From JANWZL01 sp037445185 (GTDB taxonomy: Bacteria > Pseudomonadota > Gammaproteobacteria > Burkholderiales > Thiobacillaceae): a DNA stretch of 21,022 nucleotides. The notes beneath the pieces were generated by a model that was not told where the DNA came from, made no database searches, and worked only from the letters and a program-made list of their open reading frames with translations. Positions 1-10,498 of this stretch are shown here, piece by piece. Positions within the stretch are counted from its first letter, which is position 1. Every line of letters begins with the position of its first letter. Position numbers and translations under genes: made by a program. Location of the stretch: contig JBBIKZ010000034.1 of the NCBI GenBank assembly GCA_037445185.1, forward strand, positions 1 through 21,022, written 5' to 3'.

Positions 1-148
1 AACGCAGCCAGACGCGCGCACAGACCCGAAAGCGGGCGCGTAGCGGCCTCACCTTCCGGGTGAGCGTGCTCGGAGGCGCAAACGTCAGGTTCCATGCGTC
101 TTTGCGAAGGCCAAGGAGCGGTCAACTGAGGTTTTTAGGTTCAATATG

Positions 149-2350
149 TTAAGCGCGCTCCGCGGTCAGCGCCCGGGCGGTTTCCACCACCCTGGCGTCA
201 GCCGGCCAGTCCTCCAGCTCGAGCGAGAGTTTGCGTTGCCAGTTGGGGTGACCGCTCACCGTGCCGGGCAGGTTGGCCTGATCACGCTCGCCCAGCACGT
301 CCTCCGCCTGCACCAGCAGCACCCGCGCCGGGCTACGGGCGAGGTAGCGCTGGATGGCCAAGGCGAGGGCGGGGGTCATCTCCGGTACGTGGGCCGGGGC
401 CACCGATATGCCCTCGGGCAGCAGGCCCTCCTGGGCGAGGGCGGCGAGCAGCCGGGCGCGGTCTTCGGCGCGCTCGGCAGTCTGCGCCTCGCGCTGGTGT
501 TCGCTGGGGAAGAGCTGCAGTCGCGCGCGCAGTTCGATGTCGCTGCCGCGCCAGAAGCCGGCCAGGGTGGGCAGGTCGTGGGTGCTGGCGGCCACCAGGG
601 CGTCACGGTCGATCTCCCAAGGCGACTTGAAACTGTGGTCACCCTGCCAGTGCTTCTCGAAATAGAACAGCCGGTAGGCCAGCACGCCGCGCTCGTGCAT
701 GGCCTGACGCATGGCGTCTGGCACCGTGCCGAGGTCCTCGCCGATGACCAGGCAGCGGTTGCGCCGGCTCTCCAGGGCCAGGATACCCATGAGATCGCGC
801 ATGGGGTAGGTGAGGTAGACGCCCTGGTCGGCGCGGCCGCCCGGCGGCACCCAGTACAGGCGCATCAGCCCCATGACGTGGTCGATGCGTAGCGCCCCGG
901 CGGTGCGCATGTTGGCCCGCAGCATGCGGATGAAAGGGCGATAGGCCGCCTCGTGCAGCCGATGCGGGATGAGCGGGGGCAGTCCCCAGTCCTGACCGTG
1001 CAGGTTGAAGTCGTCCGGCGGGGCGCCGACGCTGGCCTCGAAGGCGTAGAGTTCGCGATGCATCCAGGTCTCCGCCCCGCCGCGGTCCACCCCCACCGCC
1101 AGGTCCTGGTACAGCCCCACGGAGAGTCCACGCTGCCGGGCACGCACGGCAGCGGCGTCGAGTTGGGTGGCGGCCAGCCAGTGCAGATAGCGGTGGTATG
1201 CGACCCGATCCCGATGCGCCGCGGCCCATTGCTCGACCACCGGGTTGTGCGGGCTCCGGTAGGCCTCCGGCCACGCCGGCCAGCCCCAGCAGGCCGCGTC
1301 CTGGGCATGCAGGTGGGCCTGCAGGGCCTCGTAGAGGGCCTGCAGCCTGAGGTCCTCGCCTTGTTCCGTGCACCAGGCATGGAAGGCGCGCGCGCGGTCG
1401 CTGTCCATGGCCAGGTGCCGGCGGCGAAAGTGGTCGTAGAGGCGTTCCAGGATGGCGGACTTGGCCTGTGCCACCCCCGTGTAATCGACCAGGGGAGCGG
1501 CACGCAGATCGGCGAGCCGGGCCTGGAACTGGGGGTCGGCCACCGCCGCGCGGGCGGTTTCGCACTCCGCATAGTCGGGGACCGCCTCGACGTCGATGTA
1601 GAGCAGGTTGAGGAACTGCCGGCTCGACGGGCTGTAGGGGCTGCAATGGCGCGGGTTGTGCGGATAGAGCGCGTGCAGCGGGTTGAGCCCCACCAGCGCC
1701 GCGCCGGCACCTGCCGCCCAGTCCACCAGCATGGCGAGGTCGGTGAAGTCGCCCATGCCCCAGTTGCGCCGGGAGCGCACGCCATAGAGCTGCACGCCAA
1801 GCCCCCATGCCCGGCGTTCGCCCGACACCGCCGGCGGCAGGTAGCAGGTGGCGGGACAGACGATGAGCGACATCTCGGCGCTGGGGAGCCCGTCCACCGC
1901 GACCTCCAGGCGGTGATAGCCGGGCGTGTCGCCGCAGCCTGCGGGCAAGTCTAGCGCCAGGGCGAGGTAGGCGCCGTCGGGCAGTTCGGTCCGCTCCAGC
2001 TGCGACAGGGCATCGGGCCGGAAGGCCGCCTCGAGGACGCTCGCTTGTTCCAGGGTCAACCGCCAGCGGGCCGCACGACCCCGCGCATGTTCGGGCAGAC
2101 GCAGGGTCACGCGCAGCGGCGACTCGCCCACGGTGTGCACCAGGACCGGCGGCAGCAGCCGCTGCCAGATGGCCTGCTGCCACTGCCGCAGGCTCTCCCG
2201 CGCCGCCGCTTCGTCACCGCAGGCGATGCCCATGGCGGCGAGCAGGGCCTGTTTGGTCTCGGCGGAGGCGTAGTGGGTGTGTCCCCAGATGTCCTGATAC
2301 AGCGGCTGGATGCCGGCCAGCTCGGCTAGGCGCTCGATGATGTCGTTCAT
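149..2350 (-). CDS. malQ: 4-alpha-glucanotransferase (amylomaltase)
   Basis: Family GH77 enzyme that cleaves alpha-1,4-glucans and transfers the dextrin to another glucan or glucose, acting in the cytoplasm on maltodextrins released from glycogen. The 733-residue protein has the N-terminal extension typical of bacterial MalQ (about 170 residues) before the catalytic barrel, so it is full length (E. coli MalQ is about 690). Visible catalytic motifs are RIDHVMGL (488-495, nucleophile Asp490), GEDLGTVP (537-544, acid/base Glu538) and THDLP (590-594, third acid Asp592). The N-terminus MNDIIERLAELAGI matches the family start, although there is no clear Shine-Dalgarno sequence. The start lies 19 bases after the glgX stop in the same orientation, so it is probably the last gene of a glgC-glgX-malQ operon. 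Identification is by recalled family motifs. Confidence 0.95.
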   Translation of the reverse strand: MNDIIERLAELAGIQPLYQDIWGHTHYASAETKQALLAAMGIACGDEAAARESLRQWQQAIWQRLLPPVLVHTVGESPLRVTLRLPEHARGRAARWRLTLEQASVLEAAFRPDALSQLERTELPDGAYLALALDLPAGCGDTPGYHRLEVAVDGLPSAEMSLIVCPATCYLPPAVSGERRAWGLGVQLYGVRSRRNWGMGDFTDLAMLVDWAAGAGAALVGLNPLHALYPHNPRHCSPYSPSSRQFLNLLYIDVEAVPDYAECETARAAVADPQFQARLADLRAAPLVDYTGVAQAKSAILERLYDHFRRRHLAMDSDRARAFHAWCTEQGEDLRLQALYEALQAHLHAQDAACWGWPAWPEAYRSPHNPVVEQWAAAHRDRVAYHRYLHWLAATQLDAAAVRARQRGLSVGLYQDLAVGVDRGGAETWMHRELYAFEASVGAPPDDFNLHGQDWGLPPLIPHRLHEAAYRPFIRMLRANMRTAGALRIDHVMGLMRLYWVPPGGRADQGVYLTYPMRDLMGILALESRRNRCLVIGEDLGTVPDAMRQAMHERGVLAYRLFYFEKHWQGDHSFKSPWEIDRDALVAASTHDLPTLAGFWRGSDIELRARLQLFPSEHQREAQTAERAEDRARLLAALAQEGLLPEGISVAPAHVPEMTPALALAIQRYLARSPARVLLVQAEDVLGERDQANLPGTVSGHPNWQRKLSLELEDWPADARVVETARALTAERA

Positions 2351-2369
2351 GACGGGATATGGAGTCGTT

Positions 2370-4519
<2,150 letters not shown>

Positions 4520-4520
<1 letters not shown>

Positions 4521-5761
4521 CAGGTGTCCTCGCTGAAGGAGGTGCGCTCCATCTCGTGGGGCTGGGCCTCCGGCACCACCACGATGCCCGACGGGGTCAC
4601 CTTGTAGCAGGCGGCATCCGCGGCAGCGTCGAAGCCGATGTGCGCCCCCGCATCGATGACGTTGTAGCGGTCGACGATCACCCGCCGTAGCCTCGCCCCG
4701 CGGCGGATGGTGACGTTGTCCATGATGACGCAGCCCTCCAGTTCCACTCCGGGCTCCAGCACCACCTCGCGGCGCAGCACCGAGTCCTTCACCCGGGCGC
4801 CGTGGATGAGACAGCCGGCACTGACGATACTGTTGTCAAGATGCGCATCCTGGAATTTGGCCACCGGCCCCTGGTAGTTGCTGGAGAAGATCGGCCACTG
4901 CGCGTTGAAGACGTCGAAGCGGGGCTTGAGCCCCAGCACGTCCATGTGCGCGGCGTAGTAGGCATCCAGCGTGCCGACGTCGCGCCAGTAGCCCTGCTCC
5001 TCGTAATCGCGCACGCCCGGCACGCGGTTGAGGCTGAAGTCGTAGGCATACAGGCGCTCGCCCTCGACCAGCCGGGGCAGGACGTGCTGGCCGAAGTCAT
5101 GCTCGCCGCGCTCGTGCGCCTCGGTCAGGGCCTGGACGAGCACCTCGGTGTCGAACAGGTAATTGCCCATGGAGGCGAACGCCCGCTGCGGGTCGCCCGC
5201 CATGGGGGGCGGATCCTTGGGCTTTTCCAGGAAGCCGCGGATGCGCCCGCGGGCATCGGCATCGATCACACCGAAGGCGCTGGCCTCCGTGAGCGGTACG
5301 GGCAGCGCCGCCACCGTGCACTGGGCCTCGCGCTCCAGGTGGGGTTGCACCATCTGGCGCACATCCATGCGGTAGATGTGGTCCGCCCCGAACACCGCCA
5401 CCAGGTCGGGTTTGTGCTGGCGGATCAGGTTGAGGTTCTGATACACGGCGTCGGCCGTGCCCTGGAACCACTGCTGCCCGCGCCGCATCTGCGGCGGCAC
5501 GACGGTGATGAAGTGCTCCGGCAGGATGGGCGGCAGCACCCAGGCCTTGCGCACGTGCTCGATCAACGACTGCGACTTGTACTGCACCAGCAGATAGATG
5601 GCATGGATGCCGGAATTCATCAGGTTGGAGAGCACGAAATCGACGATGCGGTAGCGCGCCGCGAAAGGCACCGAGGGCTTGGAACGCTCGGCGGTGAGGG
5701 GGTGGAGCCGGCTGCCTTCGCCACCGGCCATGACGATGGCCAGTATCTTGTGCTTTTTCAT
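4520..5761 (-). CDS. glgC: Glucose-1-phosphate adenylyltransferase (ADP-glucose pyrophosphorylase)
   Basis: Makes ADP-glucose from ATP and glucose-1-phosphate, the committed step of bacterial glycogen synthesis; normally an allosteric homotetramer. The 413 residues contain the nucleotidyltransferase signature GGEGSRLHPLT (13-23), RSKPSVPF (26-33), GTADAVYQNL (101-110), GADHIYRMD (125-133, metal/catalytic Asp127), the sugar-phosphate-binding FLEKP (177-181) and YWRDVGTLDAYY (about 260-270). A C-terminal left-handed beta-helix of hexapeptide repeats follows from about 290. The start is supported by GGAGA about eight bases upstream and by the family N-terminus MKKHKILAIVMAGG. It is the first gene of the glgC-glgX-malQ cluster and is divergent from the small gene at 5917. 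Its effectors cannot be read from the sequence. Confidence 0.96.
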
Positions 5762-5806
5762 GATCGAGTCTCCGTCTGGGCTGGGCTGAATGCGCGCGCG
5801 GCGGCA

Positions 5807-5812
5807 ATCATA
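5807..5812 (-). promoter_or_regulatory. Candidate -10 box of the glgC operon
   Basis: On the minus strand the hexamer TATGAT (one mismatch to the sigma70 consensus TATAAT) lies about 45 bases upstream of the glgC start, in an otherwise GC-rich divergent spacer. No good -35 hexamer is found 16-18 bases upstream, so the call rests on the -10 alone. Confidence 0.3.
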
Positions 5813-5869
5813 CTACCGGCCGCGGCCGGGTCTTCGTGCAGAGGCGTGTCGGCGGCTTGGATCGCGGTC

Positions 5870-5875
5870 TATATT
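5870..5875 (+). promoter_or_regulatory. Candidate -10 box of the small helical-protein gene
   Basis: The hexamer TATATT on the plus strand lies about 40 bases upstream of the start at 5917 and 30 bases before its ribosome binding site. A matching -35 element is not evident. With the minus-strand -10 candidate at 5807-5812 it would make 5762-5916 a divergent promoter region. Confidence 0.3.
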
Positions 5876-5904
5876 CAATGTGTAGCCGTTTTCCATCCGC
5901 TGAC

Positions 5905-5911
5905 AGGAGGT
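5905..5911 (+). promoter_or_regulatory. Consensus ribosome binding site
   Basis: AGGAGGT, fully complementary to the 16S rRNA 3' end, ends five bases before the ATG at 5917. It decides the start of the small gene against upstream in-frame codons and is the strongest such site I see in the window. Confidence 0.8.
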
Positions 5912-5916
5912 GCTGC

Positions 5917-6177
5917 ATGGAACCGCGTGAGGAATTGAACAAGCTGCTCGACCGTCTCGCCACCCAGCGCGACGAACTGGTCGTGCGCGCCCATCTGGCC
6001 AAGCTGGAGGCGCAGGCGGAGTGGGGCGAGCTGGAGGGCAAGTTGGAACAGCTCCGCGCCAAGGTCGCCCAGGCGATGGAGGTGGCCGGCGACACGGCGG
6101 AGGACGTGGCCGCCGCCGCTCGGCTGCTGGGCGAGGAGATCGCACGCGGTTATGAGCGCCTGAAGCGGCTCTTTTAG
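5917..6177 (+). CDS. Small charged alpha-helical protein, function unknown
   Basis: I do not recognise a named family. The 86-residue product (MEPREELNKLLDRL... to ...YERLKRLF) is rich in Glu, Arg, Ala and Leu, with no Cys and only one Trp. It looks almost entirely amphipathic helix: a possible coiled coil at about 3-55, a short break around GDTAED (about 58-63), and a second helix to the end. There is no signal peptide or membrane segment, so a soluble cytoplasmic protein is expected. An upstream in-frame start would lengthen the ORF, but the consensus AGGAGGT five bases before this ATG makes it the likely start. The gene is divergent from glgC and convergent with the MscS-type channel, its stop overlapping that gene's stop by four bases. 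A regulatory or scaffold role is possible but unsupported. Confidence 0.75.
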   Translation: MEPREELNKLLDRLATQRDELVVRAHLAKLEAQAEWGELEGKLEQLRAKVAQAMEVAGDTAEDVAAAARLLGEEIARGYERLKRLF

Positions 6178-7085
6178 GCGCCCGGCCGCTCCTCCACCAC
6201 CAGCCGCAGTGGCGGCGCGCTGCCGTCCTTGGCCCGGCCGGGGTAGAGGGTGAGGTGCGGGTAAGGAATCTCGATGCCGCGGGCGTCGAAGGCCTGCTTC
6301 AGGCGCCGGAGGAACTCGCGCCGCACGCGCCACTGCTCGAGCGGCTGCACCTTGATGCGCGCGCGGATCACCACCGAGGAGTCAGCCCAGTTCTCCACGC
6401 CCAGCAGCTCCAGGTCCTCCAGGATGAGGGGAGCTAAGACCGCATCCGCGCGCAGCTCGGCGCCGGTGGCACGGATGACCGCGAACACCTCGTCCACGTC
6501 CTCGCGATAGGCCACCCCGACCTCGATCACGGCGTAGGAGTACTCCAGGCTCATGTTGGTGACCTTGTCGATCATGCCGGTGGGGATGATGTGCACGTTG
6601 CCATCGACATTGCGCAGGCGCACGTGGCGCAGCGTCAGCTCCTCGACCAGGCCGCGCTCGCCGGCGATGGCGACGAAGTCACCCACCCGGATCTGATTCT
6701 CCAGCAGCAGGAAGAAACCGGTGAAGTAGTCCTTGACCAGACTCTGCGCGCCGAAGCCCACGGCGATGCCGACCACGCCGGCGGCACCGAGCAGCGGCGC
6801 GATGGAGATGCCGAGCAGGTGGAGGATCTCCATCACCACGGCGATGATCAGGATCACCGTGGCGACGTAGCGGATCACGCGAGAGAGGGTCTCCACACGG
6901 CGCACCGATTCGGCATCGTCGGCGCGCTTCAAGGCGAAGCGCTTGAAGGCGGCGATCATGCGCCGGATCAGCCGCATGACCACCCAGGCGGCGATGAGGA
7001 CGAGCAGGATCTTGAGCCCGTTCTCCAGATAGGGCACCAGGTCCTGATGCACGGTGATGCCAATTTGTTCGAGCAGCGCTTTCAT
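6174..7085 (-). CDS. Small-conductance mechanosensitive ion channel, MscS family
   Basis: Inner-membrane channel that opens under membrane tension to release solutes on hypo-osmotic shock. The 303 residues match the size and plan of E. coli MscS (286): transmembrane helices at about 23-41 and 68-92, then the pore-lining helix at about 97-128 with the Gly/Ala pattern AAGVVGIAVGFGAQSLVKDY, and the soluble beta and alpha/beta domains to the end (for example GDFVAIAGERGLVEELTLRHVR split across 135-157). A C-terminal tail of about 25 residues continues beyond the usual fold. The start MKALLEQIGI puts TM1 at the expected distance; a good Shine-Dalgarno is not seen. It is convergent with the small gene at 5917 and divergent from the ABC-F gene. 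Whether it is the main MscS or a paralogue cannot be told. Confidence 0.93.
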   Translation of the reverse strand: MKALLEQIGITVHQDLVPYLENGLKILLVLIAAWVVMRLIRRMIAAFKRFALKRADDAESVRRVETLSRVIRYVATVILIIAVVMEILHLLGISIAPLLGAAGVVGIAVGFGAQSLVKDYFTGFFLLLENQIRVGDFVAIAGERGLVEELTLRHVRLRNVDGNVHIIPTGMIDKVTNMSLEYSYAVIEVGVAYREDVDEVFAVIRATGAELRADAVLAPLILEDLELLGVENWADSSVVIRARIKVQPLEQWRVRREFLRRLKQAFDARGIEIPYPHLTLYPGRAKDGSAPPLRLVVEERPGA

Positions 7086-7158
7086 GGTGTCAGGTTCGTT
7101 TCCGCAGGGTGGTGGTCGGGCCGTCGACGGATCGCGGCCGGGCGCGCCCCATAGAAGA

Positions 7159-7176
7159 GTAAAATGACTAGTTTAC
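7159..7176. repeat. AT-rich imperfect palindrome between mscS-type gene and ABC-F gene
   Basis: An 18-base element starting GTAAA and ending TTTAC has five outer base pairs matching plus one inner pair. It includes TAAAAT (7160-7165), which resembles a -10 box, and a SpeI-like ACTAGT. It is the only AT-rich patch in the GC-rich 128-base divergent spacer, so a promoter or operator for the ABC-F gene is plausible but not shown. Confidence 0.35.
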
Positions 7177-7213
7177 ATCCAGCAGCGCTCGCCTCCACCA
7201 AGGTGCATTCCCC

Positions 7214-8833
7214 ATGCTCATCGCCAACGGCATCACCATGCAGTTCGGGGCCAAGCCCCTGTTCGAGAACGTCAACGTCAAATTCGGCGAGGGCAACCGT
7301 TATGGCCTCATCGGTGCCAACGGCTGCGGCAAGTCTACCTTCATGAAGATCCTGGCCGGCGAGCTGGAGCCCACCGCCGGCCACGTCAGCATCGATCCGG
7401 GCGAGCGCCTGGCCTACATGCGCCAGGACCAGTTCGCCTACGAGGACATGCGCGTGCTGGACGTGGTGCTGATGGGCCACGAGGAGATGTGGCGCTGCAT
7501 GCAGGAGAAGGACGCCATCTACATGAACCCCGAGGCCACCGAGGCCGACTACCTGCACGCCGCCGAGCTGGAGGCCAGGTTCGGCGAGCTGGGCGGCTAC
7601 GACGCCGAGGCGCGCGCCGGCGAGCTGCTGCTGGGGCTGGACATCGCCAAGGACAAGCACGACGGCCCGATGCGCGCAGTGGCGCCGGGCTGGAAGCTCA
7701 GGGTGCTGCTCGCCCAGGCCCTGTTCGCCGACCCGGACATCCTGCTCCTGGACGAGCCGACCAACCACCTCGACATCAACACCATCCGCTGGCTGGAGAA
7801 CGTGCTCAACGGGCGCGAAGCCACCATGATCATCATCTCGCACGACCGGCACTTCCTGAACCAGGTCTGCACCCACATGGCCGACCTCGACTACGGGACC
7901 CTCACCGTCTATCCGGGTAACTACGACGACTACATGGAGGCCTCCACCGCCGCCCGCGCCCGGCTGGCCGCACAACAGGCACGCAGCAAGGAACGCATCG
8001 CCGAGCTGGAGGAGTTCGTGCGCCGCTTTGCCGCGCACAAGGCCAAGGCGCGCCAGGCCACCAGCCGGAAAAAACAGATCGAGAAGCTCAGGATCGAGGA
8101 CGTCAAGCCCTCCTCGCGCCAATACCCTTTCATCCGCTTCGAATACGACGCCAAGGACAGGCTGCACCGCGCCGCCTGCGAGGTGGAGGGGGTCTGCTTC
8201 GGCTACGCACCCGGCGAGCCGGTCATCCGCAACCTCTCGCTCTACGTCGCCGCCGGCGACAAGGTGGCGGTGATCGGCGAGAACGGTGTCGGCAAGACCA
8301 CGCTCATGCGCCTGCTCATGGGCGAACTCACCCCCCAGGCCGGCCGCATCCAGTGGGCGGAGAAGGCGCGCCCGGGCTATTTCGCCCAGGACCACTCGGC
8401 CGACTTCGCCTCCGACCTGTCGCTGGTGGACTGGATCGCCCAATGGGTGCGCTCCGGGGGCTACGAGGGCGAGGACGTGGCCACGCTGATCCGCGGCACC
8501 CTGGGGCGCCTGCTCTTCTCCGGCGACGAGGTGAAGAAGCCGGTGCGCGTCCTCTCCGGCGGCGAGCAGGGGCGCATGCTGTTCGGCAAGCTCATGCTGC
8601 TCAGGCCCAACGTGCTCATCATGGACGAGCCCACCAACCACATGGACATGGAGTCCATCGAGTCGCTCAACACCGCCTTGGAGAAATACGATGGCACGCT
8701 GATATTTGTCTCGCACGACCGCGAGTTCGTATCATCGCTCGCCAACAAGATCGTCGAACTCAAACTGGACGGCAGCCATGTGGTCTACGAGGGCACCTAT
8801 GACGAATACCTGGCCAGCCAGGGTATCGAGTGA
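7214..8833 (+). CDS. ybiT: ABC-F family ATPase, YbiT type
   Basis: Soluble twin-ATPase protein of the ABC-F family, whose members bind the ribosomal E site and modulate translation; no transmembrane domain is present. In 539 residues: Walker A GANGCGKST (34-42), a degenerate first signature APGWKLRVLLAQAL (157-170, as in E. coli YbiT), Walker B LLLDEPTNHLD (177-187), SHDRHF (209-214); a charged interdomain linker (about 240-300); then Walker A GENGVGKTT (355-363), LSGGEQGRM (447-455), LIMDEPTNHMDM (468-479) and SHDREF (500-505). The start MLIANGITMQFGAKPLFENV aligns with YbiT's N-terminus, and AAGGTG lies about nine bases upstream. Length equals the family norm. The 3' end overlaps the probable start of the lipoprotein gene by 35 bases. 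It is housekeeping-type, with no sign of an antibiotic-resistance subclass. Confidence 0.94.
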   Translation: MLIANGITMQFGAKPLFENVNVKFGEGNRYGLIGANGCGKSTFMKILAGELEPTAGHVSIDPGERLAYMRQDQFAYEDMRVLDVVLMGHEEMWRCMQEKDAIYMNPEATEADYLHAAELEARFGELGGYDAEARAGELLLGLDIAKDKHDGPMRAVAPGWKLRVLLAQALFADPDILLLDEPTNHLDINTIRWLENVLNGREATMIIISHDRHFLNQVCTHMADLDYGTLTVYPGNYDDYMEASTAARARLAAQQARSKERIAELEEFVRRFAAHKAKARQATSRKKQIEKLRIEDVKPSSRQYPFIRFEYDAKDRLHRAACEVEGVCFGYAPGEPVIRNLSLYVAAGDKVAVIGENGVGKTTLMRLLMGELTPQAGRIQWAEKARPGYFAQDHSADFASDLSLVDWIAQWVRSGGYEGEDVATLIRGTLGRLLFSGDEVKKPVRVLSGGEQGRMLFGKLMLLRPNVLIMDEPTNHMDMESIESLNTALEKYDGTLIFVSHDREFVSSLANKIVELKLDGSHVVYEGTYDEYLASQGIE

Positions 8834-9266
8834 ACCCCTGCGCGGCGGGGCGGGCGGGCGCGCGGCGCTGGGGCTGATTCTGCTGCCGCTGCTCGCCGGC
8901 TGCGTCAACGACACCGCCTCCTACCTCATCGATGGCAGCCGCGAGCACACCATCATGCTGCACCGCGTGCAGGACTGGCCCTGGCAGGACACGGTGGCCC
9001 TCACCATCGCCGCCAGCCGCATGCCGGAGTGCCGCGGCGGCATCGACATCGAGGACGTGCCCCGCAACGCCCGTGCCGAGCTCTACCAGGCCCCGCCCGG
9101 CTACGCCGAACCGATCTACATCCTCAAGATCGACGACCGCCACTTTGCCATCAGCACGCAAAGCTGCCGCGTGCAGGCCTTCGAGCAGGCCCCGGCCGAC
9201 CTCGGCACGCGGCTGGGGGTGTTCGCGGAGAAGGACGGGAAATTCGGCTTCAGCCAGGCCGGCTGA
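8799..9266 (+). CDS. Putative lipoprotein, function unknown
   Basis: I do not recognise a characterised family. The reading frame carries a clear lipoprotein signal: a basic, Gly-rich stretch, the hydrophobic segment AALGLILLPLLAGC and a lipobox LAGC with Cys35, so the mature protein should be lipid-anchored at the membrane. The mature part (about 120 residues) is mixed alpha/beta-like with Cys at roughly 69 and 118 that could pair in the periplasm. No ATG, GTG or TTG lies between the ABC-F stop and the signal peptide. The best start is therefore ATG 8799 inside the ABC-F gene, giving 155 residues; CTG 8838 is an alternative that would give a more usual signal-peptide length. Its overlap with the ABC-F gene suggests co-transcription. 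It converges with the MidA-family gene, 30 bases away. Confidence 0.7.
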   Translation: MTNTWPARVSSEPLRGGAGGRAALGLILLPLLAGCVNDTASYLIDGSREHTIMLHRVQDWPWQDTVALTIAASRMPECRGGIDIEDVPRNARAELYQAPPGYAEPIYILKIDDRHFAISTQSCRVQAFEQAPADLGTRLGVFAEKDGKFGFSQAG

Positions 9267-9273
9267 CGCCATG

Positions 9274-9290
9274 GCGGCCGGCACGGCCGC
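9274..9290. terminator. Hairpin between convergent genes
   Basis: A perfect 7-bp stem GCGGCCG / CGGCCGC with a 3-base GCA loop lies in the 30-base gap between the stops of the lipoprotein gene and the MidA-family gene. There is no T-run on either side, so it is at best a weak bidirectional terminator or a 3'-end stabilising hairpin. Confidence 0.4.
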
Positions 9291-9296
9291 TCCGGC

Positions 9297-10463
9297 CTAA
9301 AGCCGCGCGCTGCGGTCGCCGCGCGCGAAGCCGAGCAGCGGCCCCGCCACGCCGCGGCCCAGCGCGATCGCCTTGACGAGCTCGCCCATCTCCGAGGGCT
9401 GCAGCAGCCGCTGCACCGCGGCGGCGGCGCGGAAGTAATCCGGCGTGCCCGACGGCAGCGCCGCCAGGAGATCGAGCAGCCCGCAGTTGACGAGGAAACG
9501 GGCCTGGTCGGTATAGCCCAGCAGCTCGAGCCCCGCCGCATGGCCCACCTCGGCCACGGCGGTGAAGTCGACGTGGGCGGTGAGGTCGGTGAGCCCCGGG
9601 GCGTCGAAGGGGTCGGCGTGCGTGCGGTGGCGGCGGTGCCCCATGAGGGTGCCGCCGGCGCGCTGGGGGTGGTAGTACTCGTGCCTGGGAAAGCCGTAAT
9701 CGAGCAAGAGCAGCACGCCTTGCTCGAGACACGCGGCCAGGCTCCTGACGAGCCCGCGCGCGGTGAGCCCGATCTCGCTCACATAGCCCGGCGGCACCGC
9801 GATCGCCCGCGCCGCCTCGAAGAGCGGCCCGGCCAGCAGCGGGCGGTCCTGCCAGACGAAGGCGCCGGTGGCGTCGACGGCCACGCCGCGCTCGCAGACG
9901 CCGTGCTGCGCCCAATGCACCAGGTGCACGGGCAGTGCATCCAGCACCTCGTTGCCGAGGATGAGACCGGTGAAGCGCTCTGGCAGGGCATCCAGCCAGA
10001 CGAGCCTGGGCAGTAACGCCGGCGCCTGCTGCGCAAAGAGCGCCTGCTGCCGCGCGCGCAGCTCGGCGCTCACCTCGAGCAGGCAGTAACGCTGCGGCAG
10101 ACGGCCCGCTTGCGCGAGGGCGCTGAGCAGGTCGAGGGCCAGGCGGCCGCTGCCCGGCCCCAGCTCGAGGATGTCGCCGCCGCTGGCGGCGAGCACCTCG
10201 GCCGCCTGGCGGGCGAGCGCCCGGCCGAAGAGGGGTGTGAGCTCCGGCGCGGTGACGAAGTCGCCACCGGCACCGAACTTTTGCGCACCGGCGCTGTAAT
10301 AGCCCAGCCCCGGCGCATAGAGGGCGAGCTCCATGTAGCGGGCAAAGCCGATCCAGCCGCCGGCGGCGGCGATCTCGGCGCGGATCAGGGCGGCGAGCCT
10401 CTGACTGAGGATAAGGGCCGCGTCGCTCGGTTCGGGTGGGGCAGGGTCTATGTTAGAGTGCAT
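9297..10463 (-). CDS. SAM-dependent methyltransferase, MidA/NDUFAF7 family
   Basis: Class I methyltransferase of the MidA (DUF185) family. The mitochondrial relative NDUFAF7 methylates an arginine of a complex I subunit; the bacterial substrate is not established. In 388 residues: an N-terminal helical part with YYSAGAQKFGAGGDFVTAPE (55-74), the SAM-binding ILELGPGSGRLALDLL (98-113), GNEVLDALPV after the second SAM-binding strand, LLLLDYGFPRHEYY, and the family-typical GTLMGHRRHRTHADPF followed by DLTAHVDFTAV. Length is normal for the family. Start ATG 10463 leaves about 35 bases to the divergent flavoprotein gene, so promoters must overlap the coding starts or sit in this gap. No conserved operon partner helps to define the substrate. 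Confidence 0.9.
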   Translation of the reverse strand: MHSNIDPAPPEPSDAALILSQRLAALIRAEIAAAGGWIGFARYMELALYAPGLGYYSAGAQKFGAGGDFVTAPELTPLFGRALARQAAEVLAASGGDILELGPGSGRLALDLLSALAQAGRLPQRYCLLEVSAELRARQQALFAQQAPALLPRLVWLDALPERFTGLILGNEVLDALPVHLVHWAQHGVCERGVAVDATGAFVWQDRPLLAGPLFEAARAIAVPPGYVSEIGLTARGLVRSLAACLEQGVLLLLDYGFPRHEYYHPQRAGGTLMGHRRHRTHADPFDAPGLTDLTAHVDFTAVAEVGHAAGLELLGYTDQARFLVNCGLLDLLAALPSGTPDYFRAAAAVQRLLQPSEMGELVKAIALGRGVAGPLLGFARGDRSARL

Positions 10464-10498
10464 CGCACGATCTTAGCCTATCGCGCCGAGCCCACACG

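Noticed and set aside
48..64. Hairpin CTCACC / GGTGAG downstream of malQ
   Set aside because: Six-base-pair stem about 85 bases past the malQ stop with no T-run in the malQ direction; too weak to call a terminator. Nothing else was seen in 1-148.
7082..8716. 544-residue minus-strand ORF opposite the ABC-F gene
   Set aside because: Long Val/Gly/Leu/His-rich antisense frame without motifs, opposite a gene with intact Walker motifs; a GC-codon artefact.
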